Shown: positions 37,601 to 51,508 of the stretch, in pieces | How the letters are laid out: every line of letters begins with the position of its first letter | Position numbering within the stretch: position 1 is the stretch's first letter | From: Erinaceus europaeus | Lineage: Eukaryota; Chordata; Mammalia; Eulipotyphla; Erinaceidae | Assembly (NCBI RefSeq): GCF_950295315.1 | Contig: NC_080171.1 | Location: 29,146,682 to 29,210,681 of the forward strand | Direction of reading: 5' to 3' | Length of the DNA stretch: 64,000 nt | Program-made: the position numbers and the translations under genes | Notes under the pieces: model-generated | Database searches by the model: none | Told to the model about the DNA's origin: nothing | Seen by the model: only the letters and a program-made list of their open reading frames with translations

Positions 37601-40600
37601 TTTTTTCCCCCTTTTGTTGCCCTTGTTGTAGCTTCGTTGTGGTTATTATTATTATTGCCCTTGTTGACGCAATTCGTTGTTGGATAGGACAGAGAGAAAT
37701 GGAAAGAGGAGGAGAAGACAGAGAAGGGGAGAGAAAGATAGACATTTGCAGACCTGCTTCACCGCCTGTGAAGCGACTCCCCTGCAGGTGGGGAGCCGGG
37801 GGCTCGAACCGGGATCCTTACGCCGGTTCCTGCGCTTTGCGCCACATGCGCTTAACCTACTGCGCCACCGCCCGACCCCCGAAGCTTTTTAATTTGATGT
37901 AGTCCCATAGGTTTATACTTTCCTTAGTCTTCTTTGTAATTGGATTCGTTTCATTGAAGATGTCTTTAAAATTTATGCGGAAAAGAGTTCTGCCAATATT
38001 TTCCTCTAAGTGTCTGATAGTTTCTGGTCTAACATCCAAGTCCTTGATCCACTTGGAATTTATATTTGTATTTGGTGAAATACAGTGGTTCAGTTTCATT
38101 CTTCTGCATGTTTCAACCCATTGTTTCCAACAACATTTGTTGAAGAGACTCTGCTTTCCCCATGTAGTAGTCTGGGCACCTTTGTCAAAGATTAGATGTC
38201 CATAGGTGTGGGGCCTCACTTCTGGGCTCTCAGTTCTATTCCACTGGTCAGTGTGTCTATTCATGTTCTAGTACCAAGCAGTTTTGATGACAATAGCCCT
38301 ATAATACAATTTGAGATCTGGGAGTGTGATGCCTCCAGTTCTGTTCTTTTTTCTCAAGATTGTTTTGGCAATTCTAGGTCTTTTCTGGTTCCAGATAAAC
38401 ATTTGTAGCATTTTTTTCTATTCTCCTAAAAAATGTGCTTGGAATCTTGATGGGGATAGCATTAAATTTGTAGATGGCTCTGGGTAGTATATTCATTTTG
38501 ATGATGTTAATTCTTCCAACCCATGAAAATGGAATATCTTTCCACTTCTTTGTGTCTTTTTCAATTTCTTTGAGTAGTGACTCATAATTTTCAGTATACA
38601 AGTCTTTCACTTCTTTGGTTAGATTTACTCCTAGATATTTTATTGTTTTTGTTGCTATAGTAAAAGGAATTGATTTCTGGATTTCAATTTCTTCCAGCTT
38701 AGTGTTTGCATAGAGGAATGCCGCTGACTTTTGAATGTTAATTTTATAGCCTGACACCTTACTGTATTTCCTGATGATTTCCAAAAGCTTCTTGCTGGAT
38801 TCCTTAGGTTTTTCCGTGTATACTATCATGTCATTTGCAAATAGGGAGAGTTTGACTTCTTCTCTTCCAATCTGTATCCCTTGAATTCCTTGCTCCTGCC
38901 TGATTGCTATGGCAAGAACTTCCAACACTATGTTGAATAGTAATGATGATAGTGGGCAGCCCTGTCTAGTACCTGATCTGAGGGGAAATGCTTCCAGTTT
39001 TTCACCATTGAGTATGATGTTGGCTGTAGGTTTGCTATATATAGACTCCACTATCTTCAGGAATTTTCCATCTATTCCCATTTTTTGTAGTGTTTTGATC
39101 ATAAAGGGATGTTATATTTTGCCAAAGGCTTTCTCTGCATCTATTGATATGACCATGTGGTTTTTGGTCTTGCTTTAGTTGATGTGGTGGATCACATTGA
39201 TTGATTTACGTATATTAAACCAACCCTGCATGCCTGGGATAAACCCCACTTGGTCATGATGAACAATCTTTTTGATATACTGCTGTATCCGGTTGGCTAG
39301 AATTTTGTTCAGCATTTTAGCATCTGTGTTCATCAGAGATATTGGTCTGTAGTTTTTTTTTTTGGTTGTGTCCCTGTCTGCTTTTGGTATCAGGGTGATG
39401 TTGGCTTCATAGAAGCTGGTAGGGAGTATTCCAGTGTCTTCAATCTTCTAGAAGACTTTTTTTTAAATTTTATTTATTTATTCCCTTTTGTTGCCCTTGT
39501 TGTTTTATTGTGGTAGTTATTATTGATGTCATTGTTGGATAGGACAGAGAGAAATGGAGAGAGATGGGGAAGACAGAGAGGAGGAGAGAAAGACAGACAT
39601 CTGCAGACCTGCTTCACCGCCTGTGAAGTGACTCCCTGCAGGTGGAGAGCCGGGGTTCGAACCGGGATCCTTATGTCGGTCCTTGTGCTTTGCGCCTGCT
39701 GCGCTACAGCCCGACTCCCCTGGAAGACTTTTAAAAGTAGAGGTATTAGTTCTTCTTTGAAGGTTTTGTAGAATTCATTTGTAAAACCATCTGGTCCAGG
39801 ACTTTTATTTTTTGGGGAGATTTTTGATAACTGTTTCAATTTCATTTGCTGTAATGGGCCTGTTCATGTTATCTACTTCCTCTTGACTTAGTTTTGGAAG
39901 TTGGTAGGTATCTAGGAAATCGTCCATTTCTTCCAGGTTTTCTAGCTCGGTGGCATATAGTTGTTCATAGAAGCCTCGCATGATATGTTGAATTTCTGCA
40001 GTGTCTGTTGTAATATCTCCTCTTTCATTTAGTATCCGATTTATTTGGGTCTTCTCCCTTTTTTTGTTTTGTGAGTCTGGCTAAAGGTTTGTCGATTTTG
40101 TTCACTCTTTTGAAGAACCAACATTTACTTTCGTTGATCTTTTGTATGGTTTTCTTATTTTCAATGTTATTGATTTCTGCCCTAACTTTAGTTATTTCTG
40201 TTCTTCTGGTTGCTTTAGGATTCCTTTTTTCTTTAGGGTTCCTTTGTTCTTCTTCTTCTAGGTCTTTAAGATGTGCAATCAGCCTCTTTATTTGTGCTTT
40301 TTCTTGTTTCCTAATGTGTGCTTGTATAGCTATGAACTTCCCTCTTAGTACTGCCTTAGCTGTGTCCCAAATATTTTGATAGCTTGTGTCTTCATTTTCA
40401 TTGAACTCTCAAAACATTTTGATTTCTTCCTTTATTTCCTCTTTGACCCAGAAATTGTTAAGAAGTGTACTGTTGAGCTTCCACATTTTGGGACTATTAC
40501 TAATCTTTTGTTGATTGTTAAGTTTGTTTCTGTTAATATATTGCTGTAGCTCTTTCAGTATAAGTTTGATGTATTTAGATGGCTTCTCATTGGGTGTATA

Positions 40601-43600
40601 GATGTTAATAATTGTTAAGTCCTCTTGATTGACTGATCCTCTGAGCATTAAGTAGTGTCCATCCCTATCTTTTTTAATCTTACCTATTTTAAAGTCTATC
40701 TTGTCAGATATGAGAATAGCTGTTCCTGCCCTTTTTTGTGGGCATTTGGCTTGTATGGTAGTTTTCCATCCTTTCACTTTAAGTCTGTGTTTGTCTTGTT
40801 GAGTTAGGTGGGTTTCCTGTAGACTGCATATTGTTGGGTTGTATTTTCTGATCCATCTTCCTACTCTGTGTCTTTTAATAGGTGAATTCAGGCCATTGAC
40901 ATTTATTGGTATCAAAGATTGAAGATATTTGAATGCCATTCTTTTAGAGTTTTAGAGTGTTCTGATGTATGTCCTATTTATGGTGGTCTGATTATTTATA
41001 GGAGACCTTTCAGAACTTTTTTCAGGGCAGGCTTGATGATAGTTGATTCCTTCAACTGTTGCTTGTCTGAGAAGGTTTTGATGTCTCCATCTAGTCTGAA
41101 TGACAGTCTAGCAGGATATTGTATTCTTGGTTGAAAGCCTTTTTCATTGAGCACTCGATAGATATCTTGCCATTCTCTTCTGGCCTGTAGTGTTTGTGTG
41201 GAGAAGTCTGCTGCTAATCTTATGGGTTTTCCTTTGTAGGTTACTCTTTGTTTTTCTCTTGCAGCCTTGAGGATCCTTTCTTTATCCTTATTCCTTTCCA
41301 TTCTAAATAGGATGTGTCTTGGTGTCTTTAGGTCTGGGTTCATTCTGTTTGGGACCCTCTGGCCTTCTTGAATCTTTATGTCCTTGATGTTGTCTAGACA
41401 AAAGAAGTTTTCAGCTATTATGGCCTGGAAAATGCTTTCTTCCTCTCCTTCTCTTTCTTCCTCTGGTATGCCAGTGATGCGTATATTGTTTCTTTTGAAG
41501 TTATCCCATAGGACTCTGTTGTTTTCAGCATCTCTTAATCTCTTTTTGAGATCTCTTACTTCTTTTTTAGTTGTCGCTAATTCTGTCTTCAGCCTCATTG
41601 ATTCTATTCTCTCTGCCCTCTACTTTTTTATCTGGAGTTCATCTATTTTGTTGCCCTGTTCTCCTATCTTTTCTTTTTTCTCTTCTCTTGTCTTCTCTCT
41701 TCTCTTCTTTCTCTTCTCTTCTCTCTCTCCCTCTCTCTCCTTTATTTTGTTTGATAGGATGGAGAGAAGTTGAGAGGGATAGGAGGTAGATTGGGAGAGA
41801 GAAAAGAGACACCTGTAGACCTGTCTCACTACTTGTGAAGCGTCTCCTCTGCAGGTGGGGACCAGGGGCTTGAACCTGAGTCCTTGCTCACTATAACGTG
41901 TACTCAACCAAGTGTGCCAACACCCTACCCTCAGAAGATGTGTTCTTAGCCGTATACCAAGAAGTGACAAGGTGAAATTGTAAGAGTGAAATAGAATTAT
42001 TTTTAAGCTCTCCAGGAGTTGATTTCTATGTATAACCTAATTTATTTGGATAAGGGTTTAGTGCATATTCAAATTTTATCCATGGGAGAACTGCCTTTTT
42101 GTTATATGACAGATGTCATTCAGATACCACATCAAGTTCATAAATATGTAAATTCTGCTTTTTTTTCTGGAACAGTATGACTCAAAGCCAATATTTCCCC
42201 TCTAATTTAAGAAAACAAGAAGCAGAAGTCCAGACCTCGGAAGCCTCGAAGGACTAGAAATGAAGAAAATGAACAAGATGGGGAGTTAGAAGGTCCTGTT
42301 ATTGATGAATCCGCACTGTCGCCAAAAGAGCTGCTGGGCTTGCAGCAGGCTGAGGAGCGTCTAAAACGAGACTGCATTGAGAGGCTAAAGAAGGTAATGG
42401 GCTAGGCAAATAGCTTACTTGGATAGTGTGTTGCTTTGCCATGTGCACAACCCAGGTTCAAGCCTGGCTGCCACTGCATTAAAGAAAGTTTCTGGGAGTT
42501 GGGCTGTAGCACAGTGGGTTAAGCGCAGGTGGCGCAAAGCACAAAGACCGGCATAAGGATCCCGGTTCGAACCCCGGCTCCCCACCTGCAGGGGAGTCGC
42601 TTCACAGGCGGTGAAGCAGGTCTGCAGGTATCTATCTTTCTCTCCCCTTCTCTGTCTTCCCCTCCTCTCTCCATTTCTCTCTGTCCTATCCAACAACAAC
42701 AACAACAATAATAAATACAACAATAAAATAACAAGGGCAACAAAAGGGAAAAAATAAATAAAATAAATATTAAAAAAATATAAAAAAAAATAAAGAAAGT
42801 TTCTATATATATTATTCAGAGGGAAGGGAAAACAGAGAGAGGAAGGAGGACACCCGCAGCACTGCTTCACCACTTGTGAAGCTCCTCTCACCTCCACAGG
42901 TGGGTACCCGGGGCTTGAACCCTGATCTTTGTGTATTATAATGTGTGCTGTACTCGTGTGCTACTGCCTGGCTCTAAGAGTAGCAGTGATGTATTAGCAG
43001 TTTTAAAGCACAGGGGAAATTATTTTCTGAATAAACTTTGTTTTCCTGTGTTTTTGAAGATAACACATATATATATGTCTTTGAATCTCTGTTCATTATA
43101 GCGGCATCGAAACTACCCTACTGCCAAATATACCTGCAAACTTTGTGATGTTTTCATTGAATCCATTGCATTTGCTCATAAACATATCAAAGAGAAGAGG
43201 CATAAGAAAAACATCAAGGTAAGTCTAATGTATTCCCAAACAAGTATACTTGTTAATTATTATTACTCATCTGCATGACTTCTCCTTTAGATTGATTTTC
43301 ATAAAATGTCTACTTACATTGAATTCACTTTAGCCAGAATGCTTTATGATGGTCAGATATGCTTTACAGGATAGTTCTTGTTGTTTGTTTTGTTTTATAA
43401 TTTTCCTTAAGCATAGTGTCAGGAAGAATGAAATCATTGATAGGACCTATGTCTATGTTAAGGTGTAGGTGTGCATGCCTTTAATGCCAGTAGTAATAGG
43501 ACAAACAATCTGGAATATCATTCACTGATATTTTTATGTTCTTACCTTTCATTTATCCTTATTTCTTCTATTTATTTGTTTGTTTGTTTTATTTGCCAGA

Positions 43601-46600
43601 GCACTGCTCATCTCTAGTTTATGGTTGTGTGAGGGCTTGAACCTGAGACTTCAGAGCCTCACACAGGAAAGTTAGTTGCATAACCATTATGCTATCTTCA
43701 GTGCATAAAGAGGTGTGAATATGTTTGATAAGATTTAGAATGAGATGAGAGGGAGGGCTGTGAAAATATTATAGAAAACTCTAGACGTGTTTTTATTCGT
43801 GGATGTTAGAATGTAAAAACTGTTGCTGAGTCATTTTTAATTTCAACAATGATCTTTAAAGGAGAAGCAAGAGGAAGAGTTGCTTACTACATTACCCCTG
43901 CCAACACCTTCCCAGATAAATGCAATTGGCATTGCCATTGACAAAGTGGTACAAGAGTTTGGCTTACACAATGAGAACTTGGAACAGAGGCTGGAAATTA
44001 AATGTATTATGGAAAATGTGTTCCAACACAAGTTACCAGGTATTTTCTAGGTTGTTTTTTTTTTCTCCCATCCTACTTAGCTATTAAGAAGTACCTCACT
44101 CATTTTCCTGCCACTAGTAATTTTCATCTAATGAGAGTTGATTCATCACATGCCAAAGATTACTTTTTGTGTGTTTGATCTGTCTTTCCACAACAGAACA
44201 AAGAATTTTACCTTCATTGTCATTAAATTTGTCTTCACTATAAATTTTTTTTTAAGTTATTTATTAGAGACAGCCAGAAATTGAGAGGAGGATATGGGAG
44301 AGAGACAGAGAAACACCTGCAGCCCTGCTTCACCATCTGTGGAATGGGGGTTAGATATTGAGAGAAGAGAGATACCTATAGTACTGATTCATTGCTTGTG
44401 ACGCTTCCCCCTTACAAGTGGGGTCTGGGGCTTGAACCCGGATCCTTGTGTGCTGTAACATGCATGCTCTACTGAGTGTGCCACTGCAAGGCCCCACAAA
44501 CTAGTTTTCAAAGATTTTCTTAAATGTTTCGATTCTTTTAGTATATTTAATAAAGCCTTTTTAAAAAAAATTTGATTAAGAACTCTACAGGCATTTATCT
44601 TTGTTTTAACTAAAAATAATTTTATCAAAACAAGGGCAACAAAAGGGAATAAATACAATTAAAAAAATAACAATTTTATCAATTTAGATAGACAGGCAAA
44701 CAAATATGTATACAAAAGCCCTCTAATGCCACCCACTCAGATTTATCAGGGATTTAAATTACTTGCAGATAAAGAAATTTATAGTGGGGGCTGGGTGGTG
44801 GTGCACCTGGTTGAGCACACATGTTGCAAATTACAAGGACCCTGGTTCAAGCTGCTGCTCCCCACCTGTAGGGGGAACACTTCAAGAGCAGAGAAGCAGA
44901 TTTGCAGGTGTCTTTTCTTTCTCTTCCTCTCTGTCTCTCCCTCCCTTAATTTCTCTGTCTTATTGAATGAAAAGGGAAGGGGGGAGGCAGCAGAAGTGGT
45001 GTGTTTGTAGTTTTGACACTGAGCCCCAGTGACTGGAGGCCAAAAAAAAAAAAATAAATAATGTGTAAGTAATTCTGAGCAACAGGTTATTTGTATAGTG
45101 TATCATACTGCATATTGACTATAAAGAAGTTAGATTAGCAGATCTCTAAATTATAAATTAATTAATTAATATACACAAATGTCTTCTAATGAGAAAGGTT
45201 AGTTTTTGTTTGTTTGGGTGCAGTGATAGTAAAATATTGAAAAAAGTACACATACACTTCCTCCTCTACAGAGTGAATCGGTTGCTGCCTAATACTTAAA
45301 ATTTTATTTGTGGGGCTGGACAGTGGTACATCTATTTGAGTGCACACATTATAGTATGCATGGACCCAGGTTCAAGCCCCTAGTCCCCTGCAGGGGGGGA
45401 AGTCTCACAAGTAGTGAAACTGCACTGCAAGTTTCTTTCGTCTCATCCTCTATCCCTTCCCTTCTCTTAAATATTTTATTTATTCATTCATTTATTATTG
45501 GATAAAGACAGAGAGAAATTGAGAGGGGCGGGGGGAGATAGAAAGAGAGACATCTGCAGCCCATGCTTCACCGCTCCTGAAGCTTTACCCCTTGCAGGTG
45601 GGAACCAAGGGCATTGAATCTGGGTCTCTGTGCCCTATAATATGTGCACTTAACCAGGTATACCACCGCCTGGCTTCTATTCCCTCCCTCCCTTCTCAGT
45701 TTAATTTGTCACATCAAATAAAGGAAAGGGGAGAAAAAAAAAAAGGCTGATAGGAACAATGCATTTGCAGGCACCGAGCCTCAGCAGTAACCCTGGTGGC
45801 AAAACAGATTTTTTCAAAAATTTTGTAACATGTGGTTCAGGAGGTGGCGCAGTGGATAAAGCATGGGACTCTCAAGCATGAGGTCCTGAGTTCAATCCCC
45901 CCAGCAGTACATGTACCAGAGTGATGTCTGGCTCTTTCTCTCTCCTCCTATGTTTCTCATTAATAAATAAATAAATAAATAAAAATTTTGTAACACTATT
46001 AAAATTTTTTTTTTATTGTCTTTATTGGATAGAGACAGCCAGAAATAGAGAGGGAAGGGGGTGATAGAGAGGGAGAGAGACAAAGAGACACCTGCACTTG
46101 CTTCACCACTTGCAAAGCTTTCCCTCTGCAGGTGGGGACTGGGGGCTCGAAACCGGATCCTTACACATTGTAATGTGTGTTCAACCAGGTGCACCACCAC
46201 CCAGCCCCCAACACTATTTTTTTTAATTTATTTAAAAAAGGAGATATTAACAAAACCATAGGATAAGAGGGGTACAACTCCACACAATTCCCACCACCAG
46301 ATCTCTATATCCCTTCCCATCCCCTGATAGCTTTCCCATTCTTTATCCTTCTGGGAGTATGGACCCAAGGTCATTGTGGGATGCAGAAGGTGAAAGGTCT
46401 GGCTTCTGTAATTGCTTCCTTGCTGAATATGGGTGTTGACAGATCGATCTATACTCCCAGCCTGCCTCTCTCTTTCCCTAGTAGGGTAGGGCTTTGGGGA
46501 AGCGGAGCTCCAGGACACATTGGTGGGGTCCAGGGAAGTCTGGTTGACATCATGCTAGCATCCAGAACCTGGTGGCTGAAAAGAGAGTTAACATACAAAG

Positions 46601-49600
46601 CCAAACAAATTGTTGAACAATCTAAAGGCTGGAACAATGCAGATGAAGAGCTGGGGGGGTCCTCCATTTTGTAGATAGCTAGTAGCATATTCTAGTTATA
46701 TTCCAAAGGGTCTGTGGCTATACTTTTTTTTTTTTTTCCTGAGCCTGTAATCTGATATGCAGGTGGATCCAAGTTATTGTCTGGGGAGATGATGTCATGG
46801 CTGGAAAAGGGGCAGAAAGCTGGATCAGGGAAGAGAGTAGCTCCCTAATATGGGAAAGGGGTATAAATATTGTTGACTGTAAACACCATTGATTTTGATT
46901 TGGTCTGGGGCCCATATTCAGTTTGTGACCTCTGCATCCCTGTAGATCTGAGCTCACATTCTGTGGTCATGAGTATGAATGTTCCAAGCTGCCCCCTTAT
47001 CAACCCATCTTCCTCAGGTGTAGCATAGAGTATGTTGTCCATCCTCCCTTCAGAGGATAGAACAGTCTCTACCGTTGTTGATCCAAGTTGAGGGCGAGGT
47101 CCTATGGGGGGCCCACAAAGGGGTCTATTTTGTTTTCCTCCAACACTTTTTTTTTTAAAATTTTTTAAGATATTTATTTTCCCTTTTGTTGCCCTTACTA
47201 TTTTTTATTGTTGTTGTAGTTATTATTGTTGTTACTGATGTCATCATTATTAAATAAGACAGAAATGGAGAGAGGAGAGGGAGAGAAAGATAGACACCTG
47301 CAGACCTGCTTAACCACTTGTGAAGGAGCTGGGGACTCGAACCAGGATCCTTAGGCTGGTCCTTACACTTTGTGCCATGTGCGCTTAACCCGTTGCGCTA
47401 CTGCCCAACTGTGACACTTTTTTTACAAAGTTTTAGTTATGAAATTATATTAAGGGGGCCAGATGGTGGTGCACCCGGTTAAGCACACACACTACAGTGC
47501 ACAAGGACCCAAGTTTAAGCCCCTGGTCCCCACCTGTAGGGAGGAAGCTTTAGGATTGGTGAAGCAGGGCTACAGATGTCTCTCTATCTCTTTCCCTCTC
47601 TATCTTCCCCTCCCCTCAATTTCTCTGTGTCTCTATGCAATAATAAATAAATATTTTTTAAATTATGTTAAGTAAAATGCTTTTCATAAAATAGAGATTT
47701 CATATTGAAAGACCGTTTTATGCCAGAAGTTTATTTTTGGTTGTTTTACTGAAATAACTTTTATTATAAACTTATAAATTATACTTGTGTATGTTTTCTA
47801 AATATGAAATGTTTGCATTAACTTAAAACAATTTTTTTTAATTATCTTTACTTATTGGATAGAGACAGCCAGAAATCAAGAGGGTATGGGGAGATAGAGA
47901 GACAGAAAGATACTTGTAGCCCGGCCTCACCACTTGTGAAGCTTTCCCCCTGCAGGTGGGGACTGGGGTATCAAACCCAGTTCTTACACTTTGTAACATG
48001 CACTTAACCAGGTATGCCACCACCCAGCCCATACATTAACTCTTCAGTGTATTGTCATCTTTGAAAATGTAAAACAAAGACATCCCTTTTCAATTTTTAC
48101 TTTTTTTTTTTTTTTCTCTTTTTTGCCTCCAGGGTTATTGCTGGGGCTTGGTGCGAACCCACTGCTCCTAGAGGCTATTTTTCCCATTTTGTTGCCCTTG
48201 TTGTTACCCTTATTGTTAATGTTATTGTTGCCATTGCTGCTGTTGTTGTTGGATAGGACAGAGAGAAATCAAGAGAGGAGGGGAGGACAGAAAGAAATCA
48301 AGAGAGGGGAGAGAGACACCTGCAGACCTGCTTCTCTTCCTGTGAAGCAACCCCTCTTCAGGTGGGGAGCCAGGGACTCCAACTGGGATCCTTACGCTGG
48401 TCCTTGGGCCATGTGTGCTTAACCCACTGTGCTACCACCTGGCCACCAACTTTATCATTTTAAGAAAGTCACCATAGGAAGTTTTTTTTTTTCATTTTCT
48501 CTTTTGTTGCCCTTGTTGTTTATCGTCATCGTTGTTGTTATTACTGTCGTTGTTGTTGGTTAGGACAGAGAAATGGAGAGAGAAGGGGAAGACAGGGGGA
48601 GAGAAAGATAGACACCTGCAGACCTGCTTCACCGCCTGTGAAGCGACTCCCCTGCAGGTGGGGAGCCGGGGGCTCAAACTGGGATCCTTTTGCCAGTCCT
48701 TGCACTTAACCCGCTACACCCCTGCCCAGCTCCCTGGAAGTTTTTTTTTTTTTTAAATAAAATGTAAGGTGTTATGTAGGACTTTGAACTGACATGAAAA
48801 AAAAAGACTATTGAGTTAAACCAAAGTGAGGGCAAACTCCCTTATTAAAGTCACATGAAGGCAAGAGCAGCTACCTAGTCCTGTATTGTTTATGCCAAAG
48901 GTAAGTACAGTTTTGCTTATGACTAGTTTTAATCAGTGGCTCCATTTCTATAATAAGGTAGTTTTGTTATAACTTTTGAGAATTTCTGCTTTATTTATGA
49001 TGGCATTTATTTTATTTGTAGATTGTTCTCTGAGATTATATGGGTCATCTTATAGCAGATTGGGTTTCAAAAATTCGGATGTAAACATCGACATTCAATT
49101 TCCAGCTATTGTAAGTACAAACTATGAATTTAACAGGAACATTTAGATTCTCATAATCTGGAAATACTAAATTATTTTGGTAAAGTCAGCTTCCCAATGA
49201 CAGACAGGATTTCAGATTTTAAAAAGTGTAGATACATAAGCATTTGTGATATGAACGTTTACCTCACTCATGAGTTTCCTCTTTTATATACCTGCTAAGT
49301 TAAAATAATTGTGCTTCTCAAGCACCACACCCAGACTAGATTACTGGTTTAAATATGATTCAAAAAACATGATGAGTCAGAATGTAAAAGCTGGAAGGTA
49401 CTTTAGTAGATTACTCACTAATCCGTTTCAGTTTCCACAGGCCCCTTTGCAGATGGCTTGTGCTTATTTACCTGAGTGTGACTTGGCTGTCCCGAGGTCC
49501 CTAGAGCTAACATTGGACTCTTGTGAAACCGGGAAAGTAGTTTCTGAAATTTTTTTTTTTTTTAAAGATTGATTTCATTAGCTCTGAAAGAAAGTGTGGA

Positions 49601-51471
49601 GAGGAGAGAACCAGAACTTCACTGGAATCAAACCCAGGACCTCATGTTGGAGAGCCCAACACCTTATACGTGACTCAGGCTACTCCAATCCTCAGCAGTT
49701 AGTGTGGTTGATGTTTTTGCTTGTCACCAAGACTTTGCTGGTCTTGGTTAATTTTTTAAGATAGAAAAAGAGAGATATGGGGGGTCGGGCAGTGGCGCAG
49801 TGGGTTAAGCGCACGTGGCGCAAAGCGCAGGGACCAGCGTAAGGATCCCGGTTCGAGCCCCCGGCTCCCCACCTGCAGGGGAGTCGCTTCACAGGCGGTG
49901 AAGCAGGTCTGCAGGTGTCTGTCTTTCTCTCCCCCTCTCTCTCTGTCTTCCCCTCCTCTCTCCATTTCTCTCTGTCCTATCCAACAACAAAAGCAACGTC
50001 AACAATGGCAATAATAACCGCAACGAGGCTTTAACAACTAGGGCAACAAAAGGGGGAAAAATGGCCTCCAGGAGCGGTGGATTCATGGTGCAGGCACTGA
50101 GCCCAGCAATAACCCTGGAGGAGAAAAAAAAAAAAAAAAGAAAAAGAGATATGAAAGACAGCATAGCACCAAAGTTTCCTCCAGTTTGGTGGGAGCTGGC
50201 TCCAACATAGGTGACAAGGTAGAGCAGATGTACTACCTAGGTGAACTTTTTTGTCACCCTTGAAATAGTTTCTGGAGTGAGTTAATACTTCTAACAGACA
50301 ATTTCTAGCCACAGTCTGAAGTTAATATAGTAGGTATCTATTTCCTATATGTGTCCTTGTTTGATATTTGCTCCCCGGTCTTTTGATGCACAGAATAATG
50401 ATTAATGTAATTTCTTATTTGGAAAGCAATTTGGATGACTTCGGGTGACTAATTTCAGTAATGAAAAAATTACTGATTATTTGATGTATTTACCAATTTA
50501 TGTCCTAGATGTCTCAGCCAGATGTTCTCTTACTTGTTCAAGAATGTTTAAAGAACAGTGGTAAGGCCAACTCCCTTCTATTCTTACTGCTTTTCTCTTG
50601 TCTATATTTAAATATTTCCTATTTCTCATAACTTAGAATTCATATTTTTATAATTTGTGTATGTAATATACAAATAAAGATCACAAATAAATGCCTTTGA
50701 ATTCTTAGCAAGCTTGAGAGTTCTGATAGTTGCTCTGCTATATAGAATAACAGTTTCATAAATAAAGCTTTTAACTTGATGACAATATCAAAATTTACAA
50801 AGATTAAATGAATTGCACATTGGGGCTAAGAAGATGAAGATTATGTAAGGTTTATTACTGAGGGCAAAACTAGGGAATGACTAGCTTTATCCAGTGGTTT
50901 AATACTGTACAAGTGGCAGACAGGTGTGATCCAACTCTAATAAGCATGTAGTTGATCTGGTTTGGGTTTATTAGTTGTCAAAAATCAGAACTTGAGGCTT
51001 TATGCCACTTTTTTTTTAACTTTATAATTATTTTAATGAGAAAGATACAGAGAGAGACCAGAGCTCTGCTCATTGCTGGCTGTTGCTGGTACTGGGACCT
51101 TGGGCCCTCAAGCATGAAAGTCTTTTGCATTACCATTATGTTGTCTCCTCAGCTCAAGGCTTTATGCCCCTTTGTGCTTTCTGTGGGTGGCAAGAATTTT
51201 TTTTTTTTTTCCAATACCAGAGCACTACTCAGCTCTGGCTTCTGGTAGAGCAGGGAGATTGACCTAGGACTGTGGGACCTTGGGCATAAGAGTCTATTTG
51301 CATAACTAATATGCTGACATCTCCCCTGTCTACTGTTTCATCTTATAAATTAGTTTTTCTCGTCCTTATTTCAGTTTGATAAATGATTTAAGTGTTTCTC
51401 CTTGCTCTGATCAACATATTATTTTTACTCCAAATATTTTAGTAGCTATTGCAGCCATTTTGCTTCTGAAT

Positions 51472-51508
<37 letters not shown>

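Larger units (their letters stand above)
36510..41670 (-). mobile_element. L1 retrotransposon, 5'-truncated, about 4.5 kb plus two SINEs
   Basis: Antisense to TUT7 in intron 2. From 3' to 5' of the element: 3' UTR, ORF2 (C-terminus near 36747; reverse transcriptase around 38374-39102; endonuclease 40409-40939) and most of ORF1 (40996-41598). ORF1 begins within its coiled coil. ORF2 is broken by a large endonuclease deletion, stops, two SINE insertions, and FAND in place of the catalytic FADD. It is therefore not autonomous. Confidence 0.95.

Noticed and set aside
37168..37902. Plus-strand open frame of 244 codons in TUT7 intron 2
   Set aside because: It reads antisense through L1 ORF2 and a tailed SINE. 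The same translated SINE string recurs in many other frames of the window.
38374..39102. Reverse transcriptase frame as an active gene
   Set aside because: It is part of a 5'-truncated L1 with FAND, an endonuclease deletion and SINE insertions; a fossil, not a host gene.
49800..49860. tRNA gene suggested by A and B boxes
   Set aside because: The boxes belong to a family A SINE head followed by a SINE body and tail. No tRNA cloverleaf with a proper acceptor stem was found.
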